DNA from: Lancefieldella parvula
GTDB taxonomy: Bacteria; Actinomycetota; Coriobacteriia; Coriobacteriales; Atopobiaceae
Reading direction: 5' to 3'
Assembly: GCA_023300185.1 (NCBI GenBank)
Contig: CP097092.1
Coordinates: forward strand, 744,001-808,000
Length of the DNA stretch: 64,000 bases
Positions 59,414 through 64,000 of this stretch are shown piece after piece. The position numbers were made by a program, and so were the translations under genes. Under the pieces are notes generated by a model. It was not told the origin of the DNA and searched no databases. It was given only the letters and a program-made list of their open reading frames with translations. How positions within the stretch are numbered: position 1 is the first letter of the stretch; the number at the start of each line of letters is the position of its first letter.

Positions 59414-60163
59414 ATGCGTCTAGAAACGCTCTCAGTATTTCCTGAGGTCTTCTCGCCCTATTTAAATGCTTCTATTATGGGCAGAGCTCAAAAGGCAAAC
59501 ATTTTTGAGTTCTATGCGCATGACTTGCGTGACTGGACGCATGATAGGCATCGTACGGTAGATGATGCTCCTTTTGGTGGTGGACAAGGCATGCTTATGA
59601 AGCCTGCTCCCATCTTTGAGGCAGTTCGAGAGATTTCTGATCAGGCAGATGCCAAGCCCCACGTGGTGTTTTTCTCGCCAGTTGGCAGGCCGTATACTCA
59701 GGCAATTGCTCAAGAGCTCGCTCAAAAAGAGCGTATTTTGTTTGTCTGTGGTCGTTATGAGGGCATGGACGAGCGCGTCTACGAGCTGGCAGATGACGTT
59801 ATTTCTATGGGAGATTACGTGCTGACGGGTGGAGAGCTTCCTGCGCTTACCGTGATTGACTCGGTTGTGCGCTTGCTTCCTGGCGCGCTTGGCGATGAGA
59901 TGAGCTCACAGGATGAGTCATTCTCCGACGATGGCCTTCTCGAGTATGCTCAGTACACGCGTCCAGCAAACTTTGAGGGGCGAGAAGTTCCTCCTGTGCT
60001 TCTTTCAGGAGACCACGGAGCGGTAGCAGTCTGGAGACGACAATCTGCACTTGCTCGCACTCGCGCGTGGCGTCCAGACCTCTTAGAGAGCGCTCAGCTC
60101 ACTGAGAAGGACAGAGCGTATTTAGCAGAGCTTGATCAGCAATCTGGTGATGACGATGAGTAG
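59414..60163 (+). CDS. trmD: tRNA (guanine-N1)-methyltransferase
   Basis: A 249-residue SPOUT enzyme that methylates G37 of tRNAs. MRLETLSVFPEVFSPYLNASI, APFGGGQGMLMKPAPIFEA, FVCGRYEGMDERVYE and ISMGDYVLTGGELPAL form the trefoil-knot SAM site and active site, and GALGDEMSSQDESF the following loop. Starts one base after the rimM stop and overlaps lepB by 8 bases. Confidence 0.96.
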   Translation: MRLETLSVFPEVFSPYLNASIMGRAQKANIFEFYAHDLRDWTHDRHRTVDDAPFGGGQGMLMKPAPIFEAVREISDQADAKPHVVFFSPVGRPYTQAIAQELAQKERILFVCGRYEGMDERVYELADDVISMGDYVLTGGELPALTVIDSVVRLLPGALGDEMSSQDESFSDDGLLEYAQYTRPANFEGREVPPVLLSGDHGAVAVWRRQSALARTRAWRPDLLESAQLTEKDRAYLAELDQQSGDDDE

Positions 60164-60710
60164 TGGACATTCCAAAGTACTTGAAATTTTTGAATACCTG
60201 GTAATTGTTGCAGTTGCTGTTGCATTGGCGTTTTTTATTAGAACGTTTGTCGCTGAGGTATATGAGGTTCCAACAGGGTCCATGCTCAATACCATCCAGC
60301 TGGGGGATCGTTTGGTAGGAGAGAAGCTTACCTATCGATTTGGCGGTACTCCGCAAGCAGGTGATGTGGTTACCTTCACCAGTCCTCAGAATCCCGATAC
60401 GCTTTTAGTTAAGCGCGTCATTGCTACAGCAGGTCAAACGGTAGATTTGCGCGACGGTGCTGTGTATGTTGACGGTCAGCTTATGGACGAGCCTTATACT
60501 GAAGGCAAGCCAACCTATTCTCTTGCGGATCGCGCAGGTGCCGTAATTCAGAATTATCCGTATACTGTTCCTGCAGGTCATATTTTTGTTATGGGGGATA
60601 ACAGAACAAACTCGCTGGATTCCAGATATTTTGGAGCAGTTGCGGTTTCTACCGTGACCTCTAAGGCAATGTTTATTTTCTGGCCCTTTGATCATGCTCG
60701 CGGGCTATAG
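60156..60710 (+). CDS. lepB: Signal peptidase I
   Basis: A 184-residue membrane serine protease that removes signal peptides. One N-terminal helix (EYLVIVAVAVALAFFI) precedes the catalytic Ser42 in VPTGSMLNTIQLGD and Lys86 in LLVKRVIATAGQTV; VMGDNRTNSLDSRYFG is the conserved box E. The ATG at 60156 overlaps the end of trmD. Confidence 0.94.
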   Translation: MSSGHSKVLEIFEYLVIVAVAVALAFFIRTFVAEVYEVPTGSMLNTIQLGDRLVGEKLTYRFGGTPQAGDVVTFTSPQNPDTLLVKRVIATAGQTVDLRDGAVYVDGQLMDEPYTEGKPTYSLADRAGAVIQNYPYTVPAGHIFVMGDNRTNSLDSRYFGAVAVSTVTSKAMFIFWPFDHARGL

Positions 60711-60743
60711 TACTTACGTCGGACATTTGAGAGAAAGAACATC

Positions 60744-61658
60744 ATGGGCGCAACACCACTTACGTTTCAAGATATGATTTTGACCCTTGAACACTATTGG
60801 GCAGAAAAAGGTTGCACGGTCATGCAGCCATATGACTCCGAGGTAGGTGCTGGTACCTTCCACACCGCAACTATCCTGCGCTCACTTGGCCCCGATGCCT
60901 GGCGTACCTGCTATCCACAGCCTTGTCGTCGTCCTGCTGATGGACGCTATGGCGAGAACCCCAATCGTTTGCAGCACTACTATCAGTTCCAGGTTTTGAT
61001 TAAGCCATCTCCTGCAGACTCTCAAGATCTCTATCTTGGTTCACTTGCTGCTATTGGCCTTGATCCAAAAGACCACGACGTTCGCTTTGTTGAGGACGAC
61101 TGGGAGAGCCCAACGCTTGGTGCTTGGGGTCTTGGCTGGGAGGTCTGGCTCAACGGTATGGAGGTTACTCAGTTCACGTACTTCCAGCAGGTAGGCGGCA
61201 TTGAGGTAGACCCAGTTCCTGTTGAGATTACCTATGGTCTTGAGCGTATTGCTATGTATGCTCAGGGTGTAGATTCCGTCTATGACCTGGTCTGGAGCTA
61301 TCTGCCAGACGGCACTCCAATGACATATGGCCAGGTATTCCTTGAGAACGAGCGCGAGTTCTCAACCTACAACTTTGAGGTAGCCAACATTGAGCTTATG
61401 CGCGAGAAGTTCGACGAGTATGAGGCAGAGTGCCACAGCTGCCTTGAGCGCAAGCTTCCACTACCTGCGTATGACTGCGTTATGAAGTGCAGCCATGCAT
61501 TCAACCTACTTGACTCTCGTGGTGCTCTTTCTGCTGTTGAGAGAGCTAACTATATTCTTCGTGTTCGCACTGTTGCTAAGGCATGCTGTGAATCGTATTT
61601 GGAGGAGGTTGCTTCTAAGAAAGCACCTGCAGCAACTACTCAGGAGGAGGTGGCTTAA
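60744..61658 (+). CDS. glyQ: Glycine--tRNA ligase alpha subunit
   Basis: A 304-residue catalytic alpha subunit of the bacterial alpha2beta2 GlyRS. LTFQDMILTLEHYWAEKGC, GAGTFHTATILRSLGPDAW, RPADGRYGENPNRLQHYYQF and YGLERIAMYAQGVDSVYDL are family blocks with class II motifs. The stop is immediately followed by the ATG of glyS. Confidence 0.97.
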   Translation: MGATPLTFQDMILTLEHYWAEKGCTVMQPYDSEVGAGTFHTATILRSLGPDAWRTCYPQPCRRPADGRYGENPNRLQHYYQFQVLIKPSPADSQDLYLGSLAAIGLDPKDHDVRFVEDDWESPTLGAWGLGWEVWLNGMEVTQFTYFQQVGGIEVDPVPVEITYGLERIAMYAQGVDSVYDLVWSYLPDGTPMTYGQVFLENEREFSTYNFEVANIELMREKFDEYEAECHSCLERKLPLPAYDCVMKCSHAFNLLDSRGALSAVERANYILRVRTVAKACCESYLEEVASKKAPAATTQEEVA

Positions 61659-63746
61659 ATGGCTGAGGTTAGAGACTTCCTTTTTGAGATTGGTTCTGAA
61701 GAGATGCCTTCTGCTCCATTGCAGAAAGCTATTGCTCAGTTCAATAAGCTTGTCGTTTCCGGACTTAAAGACTCTGGCTTGTCATTTGGAGAGGTTAAGA
61801 TCCTCTCGACACCTCGTCGTTTAACTGCCTATGTAAAGGACGTTGCTGAGGCTACAGAAGAGATTTCCGAGGTCAAGCGTGGTCCTAAGGCAGAGATTGC
61901 TTTCGATGCAGACGGTAATCCAACCAAGGCTGCTGAGGGATTTGCTCGCAAGTGCGGCGTGAGCGCTGATGCGCTGACTCGTCGTGTAGACACTGACGGT
62001 CATGAGTATGTTTTTGCAGAGCTCAATATTCCTTCAGTTCCTGCTACAAAGATTCTCTCTGAGCTGGCAACTTCTTGGATTTCTGCACTTGATTGGCCTC
62101 GTAGTCAGCGCTGGGGTTCTTTCCACGAGCGCTACGTTCGTCCTGTTCGCTGGCTGTGCGCTCTCTTTGGTTCAGAGATTGTTCCTGTTACGTACGCTGA
62201 TGTAACTAGCTCAAACACCACCCAGGGCCATCGTGTCCTTGGTCCTGGTTACCATGAGGTAGCAAGTCCAGCTGTCTATGAGCAGGTACTTAAAGATGCT
62301 GGCGTTTTGCTTCAGGAGCAGAGAAAAGACGTTATTCTCGCCGGTATCAAAGAGGTAGAGGCTGCTCGTCCGGGCTCTCACGTTGATATGCCAGAGAAGG
62401 TCTTTGAGGAGGTCATTAACCTTACTGAGTGGCCTCAGGTTCTTGTGGGTACCTTTGACGAGGAATTCCTTAACGTTCCTTCAGAGATTATTACTGAGTC
62501 CATGCTTTCCAACCAGCGCTATTTCCCAATCTATGACGCTGAGGGTAAGCTGACTCGCGAGTTTATTGTGGTTTCTAATGCAGACCCATCTTGCGCCGAG
62601 CGCGTCATTGACGGCAACGAGCGCGTTGTTCGTGCTCGTCTCGACGACGCTAAGTTCTTCTTTGAGGAGGACTTGAAGCACACGCTTGATGAGTTTGCTC
62701 AGCGCCTTGAGACCGTTGTCTTCCAGGAGAAGCTTGGCACAGTTTTGCAGAAGACACAGCGTATGGAGGCTCTTGCTGCAGAGATTGCGCTCGACGAGAC
62801 ATCCAGCAAGGAAGAGGCAGAGCTTGCTGCTCGCGCTGCTCATCTTGCTAAGGCAGACCTTGTCAGCCAGGCAGTTGTCGAGTTCACCAGCCAGCAGGGT
62901 GTCATGGGTGGCTACTACGCAGAGGCAGCTGGCGAGAAGAGCGATGTAGCTGCAGCTATTCGCGAGCACTATCGTCCTCGCTTTGCCGGTGACGAGCTCC
63001 CAAGTGGCCAGATTGGTCGCTTTGTAGCTATTGCTGACAAGCTTGATACCATCTGCGGCATCTTTGCTATCAACGAGCCACCAACCGGCTCTTCCGATCC
63101 TTACGCTGTTCGTCGTGCAGCAATTGGCGTCATTGCGCTGGTCCGCTCTACCTCCAACCTTGACCTCAAGAAGCTTATTGCAAGCTCTCTGGAGCTTTAC
63201 CGCCAGCAGGGTCTTGCTGTTGACGAGTCTGTTCAGTCCCAGGTTGAGCAGTACTTTATTGGCCGCCTTGCATCTATTGCTAAGGACGAGAAGATCTCTG
63301 CAGATGCTATTGAGGCTGTTAGCGCAATTGGCGTTATCAATCCTGATGAGTTCCTTCAGCGTGCTCGCGCACTTGATGAAGCACGTCAGAACGAGCCTGA
63401 GCTCTTTGAGGACCTTGCTACTGCTTATGCACGTGCAGCTCACCTCAGTGATGCTTCACTTGGTGCAGAAGTTGATACAGAGCTTCTCACTGAGCCAGAG
63501 ATGTCATTGCTTGCTGCCTGCGAAGAGGGCCAGAAGCAAGTGGCTTCTGCTCTTGCTGGTGCAGACTATGCTGCTGCTGTTTCTGCACTGTCACAACTGC
63601 GTGAGCCAATTGATATTTTCTTCGACAAAGTGCTTGTTATGGATGAAAATGATACCGTTCGCCGAAATCGTTTGCGTCTTTTAAACAAGTTTGCCCAGGT
63701 ATTTAGTAATGTCGCCGATATTAGTGTGCTTTCTCGTAAGAAGTAG
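61659..63746 (+). CDS. glyS: Glycine--tRNA ligase beta subunit
   Basis: A 695-residue beta subunit that binds tRNA. It opens with DFLFEIGSEEMPSAPLQKA and contains RSQRWGSFHERYVRPVRWLCAL, VPSEIITESMLSNQRYFPIYD, DAKFFFEEDLKHTLDEF and DLVSQAVVEFTSQQGVMGGYYA of the HD-like domain. The C-terminal anticodon-binding-like region ends in MDENDTVRRNRLRLLNKFAQVF. Adjacent to glyQ with no gap. Confidence 0.97.
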   Translation: MAEVRDFLFEIGSEEMPSAPLQKAIAQFNKLVVSGLKDSGLSFGEVKILSTPRRLTAYVKDVAEATEEISEVKRGPKAEIAFDADGNPTKAAEGFARKCGVSADALTRRVDTDGHEYVFAELNIPSVPATKILSELATSWISALDWPRSQRWGSFHERYVRPVRWLCALFGSEIVPVTYADVTSSNTTQGHRVLGPGYHEVASPAVYEQVLKDAGVLLQEQRKDVILAGIKEVEAARPGSHVDMPEKVFEEVINLTEWPQVLVGTFDEEFLNVPSEIITESMLSNQRYFPIYDAEGKLTREFIVVSNADPSCAERVIDGNERVVRARLDDAKFFFEEDLKHTLDEFAQRLETVVFQEKLGTVLQKTQRMEALAAEIALDETSSKEEAELAARAAHLAKADLVSQAVVEFTSQQGVMGGYYAEAAGEKSDVAAAIREHYRPRFAGDELPSGQIGRFVAIADKLDTICGIFAINEPPTGSSDPYAVRRAAIGVIALVRSTSNLDLKKLIASSLELYRQQGLAVDESVQSQVEQYFIGRLASIAKDEKISADAIEAVSAIGVINPDEFLQRARALDEARQNEPELFEDLATAYARAAHLSDASLGAEVDTELLTEPEMSLLAACEEGQKQVASALAGADYAAAVSALSQLREPIDIFFDKVLVMDENDTVRRNRLRLLNKFAQVFSNVADISVLSRKK

Positions 63747-63808
63747 GGTACGCTTAGACTGATAAATGTTTGTATCTTTCTGAATAGCTTGACTGAAAGG
63801 GTTACAGC

Positions 63809-64000
63809 ATGAGCACACTTGATATTGACAACAACACTCTTGGTGATGGTCTGCCTATCGTCTATGTTTTGTCAGACTCTCGCGGAGAGACTGGTGCTGC
63901 AGTAGTTAAGGCTGCTGCTGCTCAGTTTGGCGATGATTCCGTAGAGATTGTAAGGGTTCCAAATATTCATAGCGTTGAAGACGTTCGCGCGTATTTCAAC
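63809..64000 (+). CDS. Pyruvate, phosphate dikinase regulatory protein (partial)
   Basis: The first 64 codons of a gene cut by the window edge. The P-loop-like start IVYVLSDSRGETGAAVVKAAAAQF corresponds to the DSxGETA motif of the DUF299 kinase/phosphotransferase that inactivates and reactivates PPDK (or PEP synthase). VEIVRVPNIHSVEDVRAYF continues the family. It suggests a PPDK gene next to or near the window. Confidence 0.88.
   Translation, partial: MSTLDIDNNTLGDGLPIVYVLSDSRGETGAAVVKAAAAQFGDDSVEIVRVPNIHSVEDVRAYFN

Larger units (their letters stand above)
3551..62938. repeat. Dispersed 9-mer TGGCGAGAA / TTCTCGCCA (18 copies)
   Basis: Exact copies start at 3551, 17078, 17539, 22939, 22966, 26130, 27242, 29319, 30375, 32406, 35994, 46581, 48397, 49861, 51171, 59672, 60950 and 62930, on either strand. 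Eight further copies of the 8-mer core GGCGAGAA occur at 6685, 18501, 21599, 43763, 48753, 59450, 59979 and 62335. Many continue as AAACAC or AAACCC. Copies lie within genes and between them. None occurs between 6693 and 17077. The count was made by eye. Confidence 0.75.

Noticed and set aside
62481..63443. 320-codon Cys-rich frame antisense to glyS
   Set aside because: Composition follows from glyS codons in antisense; no supporting features.
1..64000. CRISPR arrays, rRNA genes, integrases or prophage genes
   Set aside because: None seen on either strand; the only RNA gene supported is one tRNA.

Overview
The window looks like chromosomal DNA of a low-to-mid GC Coriobacteriia member, most likely Atopobiaceae (Atopobium/Lancefieldella-like). 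The reasons are the gene order (mreBCD-pbp2-rodA, DUF697, TIGR03960/TIGR03936 radical-SAM pair, rplU-rpmA, obg-nadD-yqeK-rsfS, rpsP-khpA-rimM-trmD-lepB, glyQ-glyS), an Ala-rich S16 tail, frequent GTG/TTG starts behind strong Shine-Dalgarno sequences, and a fermentative gene set (pta, pyruvate formate-lyase). Genus is inference; no search was run.

Layout. 1-6.0 kb: a ~460-bp palindrome-ended repeat present twice (1-448 cut by the window edge, and 5465-5924) flanks a GNAT gene, an aldose epimerase, pta, and a glf/glycosyltransferase pair. 6.0-7.0 kb: maf and a small ferredoxin. 7.0-12.6 kb: a probably acquired cassette (TetR regulator with a striking operator/hairpin, two ABC exporter half-transporters, debris, EXLDI protein). 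12.8-17.8 kb: a minus-strand run (GNAT, VanZ/RDD membrane protein, RNA methyltransferase, trpS, YgjP-like metallopeptidase). 18.0-21.4 kb: a large LPXTG surface protein with InlB-type repeats. 21.5-25.1 kb: a pyruvate formate-lyase operon in which the glycyl-radical domain is encoded by a separate small gene. 25.5-33.0 kb: folate cyclo-ligase and a shikimate cluster holding two gene fusions (AroE-AroK, and an unusual PTS-EIIB-AroQ) with a KDPG aldolase gene on the opposite strand. 33.1-37.5 kb: tRNA-Arg(CCG), a P-type ATPase, a zinc-ribbon membrane protein, a cyclophilin. 37.6-45.0 kb: a TPR membrane protein and the cell-elongation operon, with rodA frameshifted. 45.0-49.6 kb: DUF697, radical-SAM pair, rplU-rpmA. 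49.6-53.3 kb: a tryptophan-type transcription attenuator (leader peptide with three adjacent Trp codons) in front of a TrpP-like ECF transporter with its own ATPase and T subunit. 53.3-58.1 kb: obg-nadD-yqeK-rsfS and an opposing, frameshifted, SOS-boxed dinB. 58.2-64 kb: rpsP-khpA-rimM-trmD-lepB, glyQ-glyS, and the start of a PPDK regulatory protein.

The most notable points are the split pyruvate formate-lyase, the EIIB-AroQ fusion, the Trp-attenuated ECF transporter, and a dispersed 9-mer TGGCGAGAA/TTCTCGCCA (18 exact copies counted by eye, about 0.5 expected by chance). That 9-mer behaves like an uptake or genome-signature sequence: it occurs once as an inverted pair forming a hairpin, its core sits in a terminator loop, and it is absent from the acquired cassette. 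The ~460-bp element appears to insert into the loops of transcription terminators.
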